Assembly (NCBI GenBank): GCA_964643985.1 | Contig: CAZXUS010000003.1 | Location: 1 to 53,879 of the forward strand | Reading direction: 5' to 3' | Origin: UBA2773 sp964643985 | GTDB taxonomy: Bacteria; Patescibacteriota; Minisyncoccia; Moranbacterales; DUUL01 | Length of the DNA stretch: 53,879 nucleotides | Shown: positions 39,864 through 47,881 of the stretch, in pieces | Position numbering within the stretch: position 1 is the stretch's first letter | How the letters are laid out: every line of letters begins with the position of its first letter | Notes under the pieces: generated by a model | Databases searched by the model: none | The model's input: only the letters and a program-made list of their open reading frames with translations | What the model was told of the DNA's origin: nothing | Program-made: the position numbers and the translations under genes

Positions 39864-42104
39864 TTAATTTTTAATTTCTCCCTCTTCTTTGACCTGCGAC
39901 AAGCTCACTGAAAAAACCTTTGAATAACCACCAGAATCCATCGTAATTCCATATAAAATATCCGACATTCGCATCACTTCGCGAGAATGAGTGGCTAAAA
40001 TAAATTGGGTTTTGTGGGAAAGTCGTTTTAAAATTTTACTAAATTTATCGGCGTTGGCTTCGTCCAAATTAGCTTCAATTTCATCTAAAAAAGCAAATGG
40101 GGGTGGGTTGTAGGAAATCAAAGCAAACAGCAAGGCAATCGAGGTCAAAGTCCGCTCTCCGCCAGAAAGCATATTTAAATTATTAATTCGCTTTCCCGGA
40201 GGATTGACTTTAATCTCAATTCCATACTCAATTTGTTTTTCTGTTTCTTCTGAATCATCTTCTAAATCATCGGTTCCCTCAACCCCTTTTCTTTTTTCAA
40301 TTTTAATTTTTTCCAATTTAGCTGAACCTCCGGCAAATATTTGTTTAAAATAAATAGCAAATTCTTTATTAATAGAAAGAAAAGCTTGGCTTAAACGTTT
40401 TTTAATGGTCTTTTCCATTTCAACAATCACGCTGCTCAAATCACTCAAAGTCAATTTCAAATCTTGAGATTCTTTTTTTAAAAAATCATATTTTTCCTGA
40501 AGTTCTCGATGCTCCTCCACTACTGCTACATCGATTTCCTTAACTTGTTCTAACTGCCAATTAAGTTTTTCAATCTCCATTTTCAAATCTTCTGTACTCA
40601 ATCGACCAGAAATCGCTCGCAACTCTTTAATTTCACCTTTAAAATTAGTTTGAATATCTTTTTCAATTTCCCTTAATTCTTGCTCAAGCTTGTTTTTTTC
40701 TAGCCTTAAATGTTGAATATATCGTTCCGCTTTTTCCATTTCAAATTGCTCTCTACGAAGTTGATCCTTGTAATTCACTCTTAATTCCTGCTTTTTTTGA
40801 CTTTCCAGATTAATCACTTGAATTTTCTTATTTTTATCAACTATCTGCTGTTTGCAGTTTTCAATTTTAGCCAAATTCAAATCAGCCAAATCTTTAATTT
40901 TAACCAAATCTTTTTTCATTAAAGCTTTCTTTTGTTCAATTTCCTTGTTAGCTTTCTTTTTCACAGTCTTTCCCGCTTGAATTTCTTTTAATAAATCATT
41001 AATACTGGTCAGAATTTTGGTCACTAAAGATTTACTTTTTTGATTATTCAAATCTTCTTTAATCGCTTTTAATTTCAATAAAATATATTCTTTATCAACC
41101 AAAATAATCTCTTCTTTGTCTAGTTGCTCAATTTTTTCCCGAAGTGATTTTAACTCAATTTCTTTTTGAAAACCCACTCGCTCTAATTCATAGCGCTCAC
41201 TTTCTAATTGAGTTTTTTCTTTTTCTATTTTGGCAATTAACTGATTTTTGATTTGAACAGAATCGTCACTACTTTCTTGAAGTTTTTGATTAACTTCTAC
41301 TATTTTACTTTGACTATTTTCAATTTGGTTTTCAATTTTATTTAATTCAGAGCTGTTTTTTAGTTGATTTTTTTCGGCATTATTCAATTTAACTGCAAAA
41401 TATTGTTTTCTTTTTTCCGCCAATTCTTCTCGAGTTTTTTGACTTTTTTCAATTTTTCGACTTTGATTTTTCAAAACTCTTAATTCTGGTTCGATTTCTC
41501 GCATTAAAGAAATCGCTTTTTCAATATTAATTTTGGTTTTCTTAATTCTTCGAATACTTTTCTTTTTTTTCAGTTGAAATTCTTTTACTCCCGCCGCATC
41601 TTCTAAAAATTCCATTCGTTCCAACGGACTCGATAAAAGAATTTGATCCGTCATTCCTTGATTAACAATTGTATAATTGCCATGTCCAATTCCAGCTCGA
41701 GAAAGTAAATTCATCAAATCAAATAATTTAACTTTACTATTGTTGATCAAATAGTGATTTTCTCCATCTCGATAAATTTTTCGAGTAATCACCACTTGAT
41801 CATAATCAATATCAAAACGCTTACTAGAATTATCAAAAAAAACTGAAACCTGAGCGCAACCCAACTGAGCTTTAGTTGAAGAACCGGCAAAAATGATGTC
41901 TTCCCTTTTATTACCTCGAAGGTTTTTCGCTGATTTTTCCCCAATCACCCATCTTAAAGCGTCCGAAACATTTGATTTTCCACTACCGTTTGGTCCAACC
42001 ACACAGGTGACACCATTTTTTAAATTTTTTCCACCCGAAAAATCCAAGATTGTTTTCTTGGCAAAAGATTTAAATCCAGTAATTTCTATTTTCTGAACAA
42101 ACAC
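39864..42104 (-). CDS. smc: SMC-type chromosome segregation ATPase, short and without a recognisable hinge
   Basis: 746 aa against about 1150-1200 for usual SMC. Head parts are intact: IEITGFKSFAKKTILDFSGG, Walker A GPNGSGKSN (37-45), LSGGERTL signature (646-653) and Walker B FAFLDEIEANLDEAN. The stretch between (about 170-590) is almost wholly coiled coil; the GG-containing hinge fold that dimerises SMC arms is not seen. Partners ScpA/ScpB are not in the window. It is next to rnc and rsmI on the same strand. Related to SMC rather than RecN or Rad50 by the head motifs. Confidence 0.88.
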   Translation of the reverse strand: MFVQKIEITGFKSFAKKTILDFSGGKNLKNGVTCVVGPNGSGKSNVSDALRWVIGEKSAKNLRGNKREDIIFAGSSTKAQLGCAQVSVFFDNSSKRFDIDYDQVVITRKIYRDGENHYLINNSKVKLFDLMNLLSRAGIGHGNYTIVNQGMTDQILLSSPLERMEFLEDAAGVKEFQLKKKKSIRRIKKTKINIEKAISLMREIEPELRVLKNQSRKIEKSQKTREELAEKRKQYFAVKLNNAEKNQLKNSSELNKIENQIENSQSKIVEVNQKLQESSDDSVQIKNQLIAKIEKEKTQLESERYELERVGFQKEIELKSLREKIEQLDKEEIILVDKEYILLKLKAIKEDLNNQKSKSLVTKILTSINDLLKEIQAGKTVKKKANKEIEQKKALMKKDLVKIKDLADLNLAKIENCKQQIVDKNKKIQVINLESQKKQELRVNYKDQLRREQFEMEKAERYIQHLRLEKNKLEQELREIEKDIQTNFKGEIKELRAISGRLSTEDLKMEIEKLNWQLEQVKEIDVAVVEEHRELQEKYDFLKKESQDLKLTLSDLSSVIVEMEKTIKKRLSQAFLSINKEFAIYFKQIFAGGSAKLEKIKIEKRKGVEGTDDLEDDSEETEKQIEYGIEIKVNPPGKRINNLNMLSGGERTLTSIALLFALISYNPPPFAFLDEIEANLDEANADKFSKILKRLSHKTQFILATHSREVMRMSDILYGITMDSGGYSKVFSVSLSQVKEEGEIKN

Positions 42105-42248
42105 AATACAAAATTTTTAATTTTTAATTTTGTAATTTTATAAATAAATTTAAAATCTAAATTTTTAAACACTCTCAATCAAGACGTTTTAAATTAAAAA
42201 ATTAAGTTTTATTTAAAAATTATAAAATTATATTTTCAGAATTTAAAA

Positions 42249-42349
42249 TTTTGAGTGCAATTCGAGGCGAAACTGAAGATTTCAATGAGACGCACTGACT
42301 GGTGCGGCGAACTGGAACCGGAAGTTTCAACGAAGAAGTGTGCCAAAAT
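42249..42349. repeat. structured palindromic repeat family 2, copy between smc and rnc
   Basis: Begins TTTTGAGTGCAATTCGAGGC and ends AAGAAGTGTGCCAAAATG. Stems GAAACT/AGTTTC and GCGCAC-type loop arms GACGCAC/GTGCGGC. The rest of 42105-42361 is AT-rich with no gene. Confidence 0.85.
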
Positions 42350-42361
42350 GCAAATTCATAT

Positions 42362-43057
42362 CTATTTCCATTTTTTGGCTAATAGACCATTCTCGGCGGC
42401 ACTGCGCTGAGCTTCCTGTTTTGAAGCTCCCTCTCCTTCCGCCACTTTCTCATCCTTCAAAAAAACCGCTATCAAAAAATTCTTATCGTGATCTGGTCCC
42501 CATTCTTTAACCAATTCATAATGCGGAGTGACTTGAGCAATTTCTTGAGCTTTTTCTTGGAAATAGCTTTTAGCATCCAAATAAGTTTTATTTTTAAGAA
42601 TTTCTGGAAGTTTGACGATAATATATTTATTGATGAATTTATCAACTTCCTCAAAACCTTTATCTAAATAAATACTTCCAATCAAAGCTTCCATAGCATT
42701 GGCTAAAATATAATTTCGCGCTTTTCCAGTGTCTTTTCTTTCTCCCTTGGACATTAAAAGAAAATCATCTAATTTGATTTCTTTAGCAACTATGGCCAAC
42801 ATCTCACCATTTACCAAAGCCGCTCGCCAGCTAGTTAAATCTCCCTCTTGATTTTTGTGATTTTTGAAAAGATAATCCGTGACGGATAATTCTAAAACTG
42901 CGTCTCCTAAAAATTCTAAACGTTCATTGTGAGGCAACTCATATTGTCGGTTTTCATTTAAATAAGACCGATGAGTCATTGCCTCTTGCAAGTGATTAAA
43001 ATTCTTAAAAGATAAGTTTATTTTTTTCGCCAAATCTTTTAATCCTTGATTTTCCAT
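42362..43057 (-). CDS. rnc: ribonuclease III
   Basis: 231 aa. RNase III signature ERLEFLGDAVLE (45-56); second metal site in NAMEALIGSIYLDKG. A C-terminal double-stranded-RNA-binding domain is present (DAKSYFQEKAQEIAQVTPHY; KVAEGEGASKQEAQRSAAEN). It processes rRNA precursors and structured RNAs, and could act on the many hairpin repeats in this genome. It lies upstream of smc on the same strand. Confidence 0.96.
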   Translation of the reverse strand: MENQGLKDLAKKINLSFKNFNHLQEAMTHRSYLNENRQYELPHNERLEFLGDAVLELSVTDYLFKNHKNQEGDLTSWRAALVNGEMLAIVAKEIKLDDFLLMSKGERKDTGKARNYILANAMEALIGSIYLDKGFEEVDKFINKYIIVKLPEILKNKTYLDAKSYFQEKAQEIAQVTPHYELVKEWGPDHDKNFLIAVFLKDEKVAEGEGASKQEAQRSAAENGLLAKKWK

Positions 43058-43201
43058 AAATTTAATTAATACATTAAAATTAGAACAAAAACTTTGCTCT
43101 AATCCAATCTTACCATAATTTTAATTATATGAAATGGTTTATTGACAAATAAAGCTTTTCTAGGCAGACTTTAAATAAAACAAAAAGACAAAGGAGGTTG
43201 T

Positions 43202-43597
43202 ATGGAAAATTCCAGCAGAATGCTTTTAGTCCAAACTAAAATTAAAAAAATAGGAGGATCTGAATATTATCAAGGATTTTTGGCTATACATGAAACTGTT
43301 TTTTCTTTTGAAATAAAATTTCCACTTTTTTTCAATTATATTAACCAATTTTTAGACCCTTCTTTTTTCTGGGATTTATCAAACATCACGCTTGAAAATT
43401 CAGAAAAAGAACGAATCGTTCTCGATAATGAAGAACGTAAACTTTTCCTATTAGCAGTAGGAGCCGCTACTGTGCCTATGGCTAAAAACAAAAAAGGTTA
43501 TTCGACTTCTTCAAGTAAACTTTTTATCAACGACGAAACAATTAAAAAATTAAACAAACCAAAGTTTGATTGTAAAATACCAATTAAATTATGTTAA
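43202..43597 (+). CDS. hypothetical protein, 131 aa
   Basis: ATG at 43202 is preceded by AAAGGAGGTTGT, one of the best Shine-Dalgarno sites in the window; a TTGACA (43142) lies upstream, with a weak -10. Mixed alpha/beta composition (MLLVQTKIKKIGGSEYYQGF; ERKLFLLAVGAATVPMAKNK). No family is recognised. Monocistronic, with a hairpin terminator following. Confidence 0.6.
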   Translation: MENSSRMLLVQTKIKKIGGSEYYQGFLAIHETVFSFEIKFPLFFNYINQFLDPSFFWDLSNITLENSEKERIVLDNEERKLFLLAVGAATVPMAKNKKGYSTSSSKLFINDETIKKLNKPKFDCKIPIKLC

Positions 43598-43605
43598 CCA
43601 TCAAA

Positions 43606-43640
43606 AACCCCAGGCCAAATAGCCCAGGGTTAAAAATTAT
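43606..43640 (+). terminator. terminator after the 131-aa gene
   Basis: AACCC-CA-GGC-CAAATA-GCC-CA-GGGTT with a symmetric internal loop, followed by AAAAATT. May also serve the opposite-strand glycyl-radical gene. Confidence 0.55.
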
Positions 43641-43652
43641 CAGAAATTCTTA

Positions 43653-43895
43653 TTAAGCTGCTATTTTAAACTCTTTTCGATCACAATATTCTGCAGTTTT
43701 ACCCACATTCCACTGTTTCACGGGAGTTATAAAACCTACAACTCTAGCATAAACTTCAGTCCCAATAAACTTATTTGCACAATTTTCACATCGGTAAACT
43801 CCTTCTTTTTTCCAAAAACTCACATTGGAATCCCCAACTTTAATTTCCTTTCCACAATCAACACATCTTGTGTTTTTTGATATTGATTTTGTCAT
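43653..43895 (-). CDS. small zinc-ribbon glycyl-radical protein, NrdD C-terminal domain in trans
   Basis: 80 aa. Residues 11-39 form a four-Cys zinc ribbon (CVDC ... CENC). Residues 47-75 read EVYARVVGFITPVKQWNVGK followed by TAEYCDRKEF, the hallmark end of class III ribonucleotide reductase, with Gly54 of RVVGF at the position of the radical glycine. The NrdD encoded 149 bp upstream on the same strand stops exactly where this segment should begin. I infer that this protein supplies the glycyl radical to NrdD in trans, as GrcA (YfiD) does for pyruvate formate-lyase. The radical-SAM activase NrdG is not in the window. Confidence 0.8.
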   Translation of the reverse strand: MTKSISKNTRCVDCGKEIKVGDSNVSFWKKEGVYRCENCANKFIGTEVYARVVGFITPVKQWNVGKTAEYCDRKEFKIAA

Positions 43896-44044
43896 TTTGT
43901 TTTGGGGCTTATTATGGAATAACTTTTACTCAATAATAAACTCAATTATTTTTTATGTATATTTAACCTTGATCCCCCTCCTTAAATTCAAGGATGATTT
44001 TAAAAAACTTCAATTATCAAATTTCATTATCAATTCAATCTAAT

Positions 44045-46141
44045 TCAACTGACTATCTCAGAATAAACCTCACATTGCTGTTCTATTAAACACTTAGGAC
44101 ATTGTTTATGTTCTCCACTCAAATAACCGTGAATTGGACAAACACTAAAAGTTGGAGAAAGAGTAAAGTAAGGCATTTTATAACCAATAGCAATCTTTTT
44201 AACAAAAGACTTAACTATCTCAATATCATTAATTTTTTCTCCTAAAAAAGTGTGAAAAACAGTTCCTCCCGTATATTTAGTTTGAAGTTGATCTTGCAAA
44301 TCTAAAGCTTCGAATGGATCATCTGAAAATCCAACTGGCAATTGAGAAGAGTTCGTGTAATAAGGAGTCTCTTCGATTTTATCTTTTTTGTTGCTATTGG
44401 CAAAAATCATTTTAGGAAATCGATTTTTATCCTTCAGAGCTAATCTATAGCTAGTTCCTTCAGCTGGAGTAGCTTCTAGATTATATAAACTACCCGTCTC
44501 TTTTTGAAAATCAATCATTCTATCTCTCATAAAATCTAAAATTTCCTCGGCTAATTTCACCCCTTTTTTCGTTGTAATATCTTCTCTGATAAAATTCAAA
44601 AGAGCTTCGTTCATCCCAATAATTCCAATAGTAGAAAAGTGGTTACCCCAATAAGTCCCTCTCCTTTTAAACATATCCTTTAAATAAAATTTCGAGTAAG
44701 GATATAATCCATTTTGAGTAAATCCTTCAATTGTTTTTCTTTTAATCTCCAAGCTTTCCTTAGCAATGTCCATTAGATTGCTTAAACGTTTTAAGAAATC
44801 AGCTTTATCTTTAGCTAAATAACCAATTCGAGGTAAATTAATAGTGACGACGCCGATAGACCCAGTTAACGGAGCTGATCCAAATAGACCACCCATTCTT
44901 TTGTGTAATTCTCGATTATCCAATCGCAATCGACAACACATTGATCGAGCGTCCTCAGGATCCATATCAGAATTTACAAAATTGGCAAAATATGGAATTC
45001 CATATTTAGCCGTCATTTGCCAAACTTTATCTAATTTTTTATCATCCCAATTAAAATTTTTAGTTATATTATAGGTTGGAATCGGAAAAGTGAAAACTCG
45101 TCCAGTAGCATCTCCCTCGCTCATTACTTCCGCAAAAGCTTGATTAATCATATTCATTTCTTCTTGAAAATCTCCATAAGTATCCTTTTGCGGTTTTCCT
45201 CCAACAATAATATTTTGGTCCTTATACATTTTAGGACAATTCAAGTCCATCGTAATATTAGTAAAAGGAGTTTGAAAACCAACCCGAGTTGGAACGTTTA
45301 AATTAAAAACAAACTCTTGCATCGCCTGTTTGACTCCTTTGTAATCTAATTTATCATATTTAACAAATGGAGCTAATAAAGTATCAAAGTTGGAAACAGC
45401 TTGAGCTCCAGCAGCTTCTCCTTGAGTTGTATAGAAAAAATTCACTAACTGCCCCAAAGCTGGTCGAAGATGTTTTGGCGGTTTACAAGAAACTTTTCCA
45501 GCCACCCCAGTAAAACCCTGCGTTAACAAATCCTGCAAATCCCAACCGCAACAATAGGCGGAAACCTTGTCTAAATCATGAACATGAAAATCACCTCCTT
45601 CGTGAGCACGCTTAATTGATTTTGGATAAACTCTTTCCATCCAATACTTTCCACTAACAATTGAGGAAATATAGTTATTCAAACCTTGCAAAGAATAAGC
45701 CATATTAGAATTTTCCTTGACTTGCCAATCAATTTCACCCAAATATTTATCGACTAAATTAACCGCTTCGTCTAAAGATTTTTCAGTATTCCGCAATGAA
45801 GAACGCTTATTTCGATAAAGAATATAGGCTTTAGCGGTTTTATCAAAATCCAAAATCATCAGAACCTGCTCGATTGTGTCTTGAACTTCTTCGATATTGG
45901 GAATATAGCCAGGTCGAGCTTTTTTTAACAACATTTGAACCGCTTTTTTGGTGACGTTATCCGCCGCCTTCAGGCTTCCTTCTCCAATCTCTTTAAAGGC
46001 TTTGTAAACTGCTTCTTTAATTTTACTTTTATCAAATTCAACGATTGAACCATCTCTCTTGATAATCTTTTCAATAGTTTTTTTCGCCTTAGCTTTTTTC
46101 ACTGGGCTTTTTTTCTTTTCCGCATTTTTTTGTTTTTTCAT
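44045..46141 (-). CDS. nrdD: anaerobic ribonucleoside-triphosphate reductase large chain, lacking its glycyl-radical segment
   Basis: 698 aa. N-terminal ATP-cone (IEKIIKRDGSIVEFDKSKIK) and the NrdD barrel: CCGWDLQDLL, LNVPTRVGFQTPFTNITMD, DARSMCCRLRLDN and GSIGVVTINLPRIGY. The C-terminal zinc site (CPIHGYLSGEHKQCPKC) is present. The protein then ends CEVYSEIVS-stop, where relatives read EVYSRVVGY and continue about 25 residues. The Arg and radical Gly positions are thus Glu and Ser, followed by TGA. The missing segment is found in the small gene downstream. It follows nrdR in one operon. Confidence 0.93.
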   Translation of the reverse strand: MKKQKNAEKKKSPVKKAKAKKTIEKIIKRDGSIVEFDKSKIKEAVYKAFKEIGEGSLKAADNVTKKAVQMLLKKARPGYIPNIEEVQDTIEQVLMILDFDKTAKAYILYRNKRSSLRNTEKSLDEAVNLVDKYLGEIDWQVKENSNMAYSLQGLNNYISSIVSGKYWMERVYPKSIKRAHEGGDFHVHDLDKVSAYCCGWDLQDLLTQGFTGVAGKVSCKPPKHLRPALGQLVNFFYTTQGEAAGAQAVSNFDTLLAPFVKYDKLDYKGVKQAMQEFVFNLNVPTRVGFQTPFTNITMDLNCPKMYKDQNIIVGGKPQKDTYGDFQEEMNMINQAFAEVMSEGDATGRVFTFPIPTYNITKNFNWDDKKLDKVWQMTAKYGIPYFANFVNSDMDPEDARSMCCRLRLDNRELHKRMGGLFGSAPLTGSIGVVTINLPRIGYLAKDKADFLKRLSNLMDIAKESLEIKRKTIEGFTQNGLYPYSKFYLKDMFKRRGTYWGNHFSTIGIIGMNEALLNFIREDITTKKGVKLAEEILDFMRDRMIDFQKETGSLYNLEATPAEGTSYRLALKDKNRFPKMIFANSNKKDKIEETPYYTNSSQLPVGFSDDPFEALDLQDQLQTKYTGGTVFHTFLGEKINDIEIVKSFVKKIAIGYKMPYFTLSPTFSVCPIHGYLSGEHKQCPKCLIEQQCEVYSEIVS

Positions 46142-46223
46142 TTTTTTCGGTCCCCTGCTTAATTTTTAATTAGTATCTATTTAAAATAGTTTTACCTTGG
46201 AAATGATCCCACATTAAATTAAT

Positions 46224-46676
46224 TTAATTGGTTTTTTTAATTTTGTGAAGTTCTTTTACAAATCTTTCTCCGCTTCCAAATGATTTAAAAACTGAAGCAA
46301 ATCTCAAATAAGCCACTTGATCTTTCTTTTTTAACTTTTCCAAAATAGCCGTTCCTATTTTTTTAGAAGTAATTTCGGCTGTTCCTTCACAATTTATTTC
46401 CGCTTCAATTTCATCAATCAATTGAATTAGACTCTCTCCCTGAATTCTTTTATTAGTAGCTTTCTTGATTCCTTCTTCAATTTTATTTCTTTGATAAGCT
46501 TCTTTCGTTCCGTCTCGTTTGACTACCGTTCGATTTAAAATTTCGACTTGTTCATAAGTAGAAAATCGAGCCTGACATTTTTCGCATTCTCTTCTTCTTC
46601 GAATGGTTTTATTGTCGTTAGTATCTCTGGAATCGATTACTTTTGTTTCGCTATGACCGCAAAAAGGACATTTCAT
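46224..46676 (-). CDS. nrdR: transcriptional repressor NrdR
   Basis: 150 aa from ATG 46676, giving the family start MKCPFCGHSETKVIDSRDTN. A longer frame from 46739 begins almost at the transcription start and runs through an operator-like palindrome. Zinc ribbon CPFC...CEKC followed by an ATP-cone (VVKRDGTKEAYQRNKIEEGI). NrdR senses ATP/dATP and represses ribonucleotide-reductase genes. It is the first gene of the nrdR-nrdD-glycyl-radical unit with a near-consensus promoter. Confidence 0.95.
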   Translation of the reverse strand: MKCPFCGHSETKVIDSRDTNDNKTIRRRRECEKCQARFSTYEQVEILNRTVVKRDGTKEAYQRNKIEEGIKKATNKRIQGESLIQLIDEIEAEINCEGTAEITSKKIGTAILEKLKKKDQVAYLRFASVFKSFGSGERFVKELHKIKKTN

Positions 46677-46710
46677 TTTTTTTATTAAATTTTTTATTTT
46701 TTCCCTAAAA

Positions 46711-46726
46711 ACACAACATCTTGTGC
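46711..46726. promoter_or_regulatory. NrdR-box-like palindrome in the nrdR leader
   Basis: ACACAACATCTTGTGC resembles the NrdR box ACACTATATATAGTGT in its outer ACAC/GTG arms. It is about 15-30 nt downstream of the predicted start, suitable for repression. A second box at the usual spacing is not obvious. Confidence 0.45.
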
Positions 46727-46748
46727 TTTCAATCTTCATTACTCTACT

Positions 46749-46777
46749 ATTATAATTTCTATAGGGAACCTTGTCAA
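46749..46777 (-). promoter_or_regulatory. strong promoter of the nrdR operon
   Basis: On the minus strand: -35 TTGACA (46777-46772), 17-bp spacer, -10 TATAAT (46754-46749). Both hexamers are perfect. Confidence 0.8.
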
Positions 46778-46809
46778 GGAAAAAATTGATTAATTTTTAT
46801 TCTGACCAT

Positions 46810-46883
46810 AGGACTGTTTCTAATCACTCTTTTTACTGTAATTTTCCAATTTTGGTAACAAAATTGCAATTAAAAACGGTCCC
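46810..46883. mobile_element. MITE-like element, copy D, internally deleted (74 bp)
   Basis: Ends AGGACTGTTTCTAATCACTC and CAATTAAAAACGGTCCC match the family ends; the inner pieces CTGTAATTTTCCAATTTT and GGTAACAAAATTG match the outer parts of copy B in reverse, while the centre is missing. Confidence 0.75.
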
Positions 46884-46964
46884 ATTCTATCTATTGAAAT
46901 TAAGCCCTTGATAAGCTAAAATAAATTGCGAAGATTCCATTTAATTAATTTAAATTTAACAATT

Positions 46965-47762
46965 ATGTTGAATTTTATCGGCGTAGTTCCATTTTCACCA
47001 GCTATTATTCCGGAAATTAATAAAAAAAATCTCCTACTAACCAAAAAAACAATCTCTGAGCTAGAAAAATTTTCCGAAGAATTAGCCCATTTTAAGCCTG
47101 ATACAATCTTTTTTGTTTCTCCTCGCGGTCCAATGCGTTATGATAAATTTACCATAAACATCGAAAAAAATCTCAAAGGAAACTTTAATAAATTTGGGAT
47201 TGATAATCAAAAAGATTATTTTTATTCTGGAAATTATTCACTCGCTAAATCTATTTTAAAAAAATTACGTCAACAATATTTTCCAATTGAAGCTGTTCAA
47301 GAAGAAAACATCGATTACGGAACACTAGTTCCTTTATCTTTTTTCGATAAACATTTTAAGAAAAAACCCAAAATAGTCACCTTGACTTTTTCTTCTTTAA
47401 GCTGGGAAGATCATTTTCATTTAGGCGAAATTTTAAAAGAAGTTTTTGCTAAAACCGAGGAAAATATTGCTTTTATTGTCAATGGTGATTTATCCCAAAG
47501 AACTAGTGACGATTCTCCTGAAAAATTTTCTCCTTACAGCGTCAAATTCGACCAAACCTTGATTAAATTATTAAAAAATTCCGAAACTAACAAAATTTTG
47601 AAATTAAATCCTGAATTCTGCAAAGAAGCTGGGGAATTAGGCTTAAGATCAATTATTATTGCACTTGGAATTTTGAATAAAACTCGCAACAAATTCTCTA
47701 AAATATCTTATGAAGCTCCGTTTGGGGGAGGATATTTGATTGGAAGATGGACACTGAAGTAA
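46965..47762 (+). CDS. LigB/MEMO-like protein with substituted metal ligands
   Basis: 265 aa from ATG 46965; a TTG start at 46926 is less likely. The fold markers of class III extradiol dioxygenase LigB-like proteins are visible: GVVPFSPAIIPEI, DTIFFVSPRGP, IDYGTLVPLSFF and FIVNGDLSQR. In family members these read PHSP, SPHG and GDLSHR; here all three His are Phe, Arg and Gln. If the alignment is right, metal binding is lost, and a scaffold or otherwise changed role is likely. The AMMECR1 domain often fused to such proteins in CPR is absent. Confidence 0.65.
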   Translation: MLNFIGVVPFSPAIIPEINKKNLLLTKKTISELEKFSEELAHFKPDTIFFVSPRGPMRYDKFTINIEKNLKGNFNKFGIDNQKDYFYSGNYSLAKSILKKLRQQYFPIEAVQEENIDYGTLVPLSFFDKHFKKKPKIVTLTFSSLSWEDHFHLGEILKEVFAKTEENIAFIVNGDLSQRTSDDSPEKFSPYSVKFDQTLIKLLKNSETNKILKLNPEFCKEAGELGLRSIIIALGILNKTRNKFSKISYEAPFGGGYLIGRWTLK

Positions 47763-47766
47763 AACA

Positions 47767-47840
47767 ACGTCATCAGTAATCAGTCACCGGTCATAAACAA
47801 AGTTTACTGCTTAATGACTGATGACTACTGACCAATGACA
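47767..47840. repeat. GTCATCAGT-type inverted repeat, second copy
   Basis: GTCATCAGTAATCAGTCACC and CTGATGACTACTGACCAATG, inverted and related to 34709-34795. It fills the gap before priA. Confidence 0.7.
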
Positions 47841-47881
47841 CTTATTCTACAATTATAAATCTTAAAAACCATATATTAAGA

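Noticed and set aside
38648..46141. Alternative genetic code (UGA as Gly, or UAG reassigned)
   Set aside because: TGA ends several genes such as nrdD, and conserved proteins contain no internal TGA or TAG; the single TAG case is better explained as mutation.
46677..46739. N-terminal extension of NrdR from 46739
   Set aside because: NrdR proteins begin MxCPxC; the extension covers the operator-like palindrome and lies almost at the transcription start.
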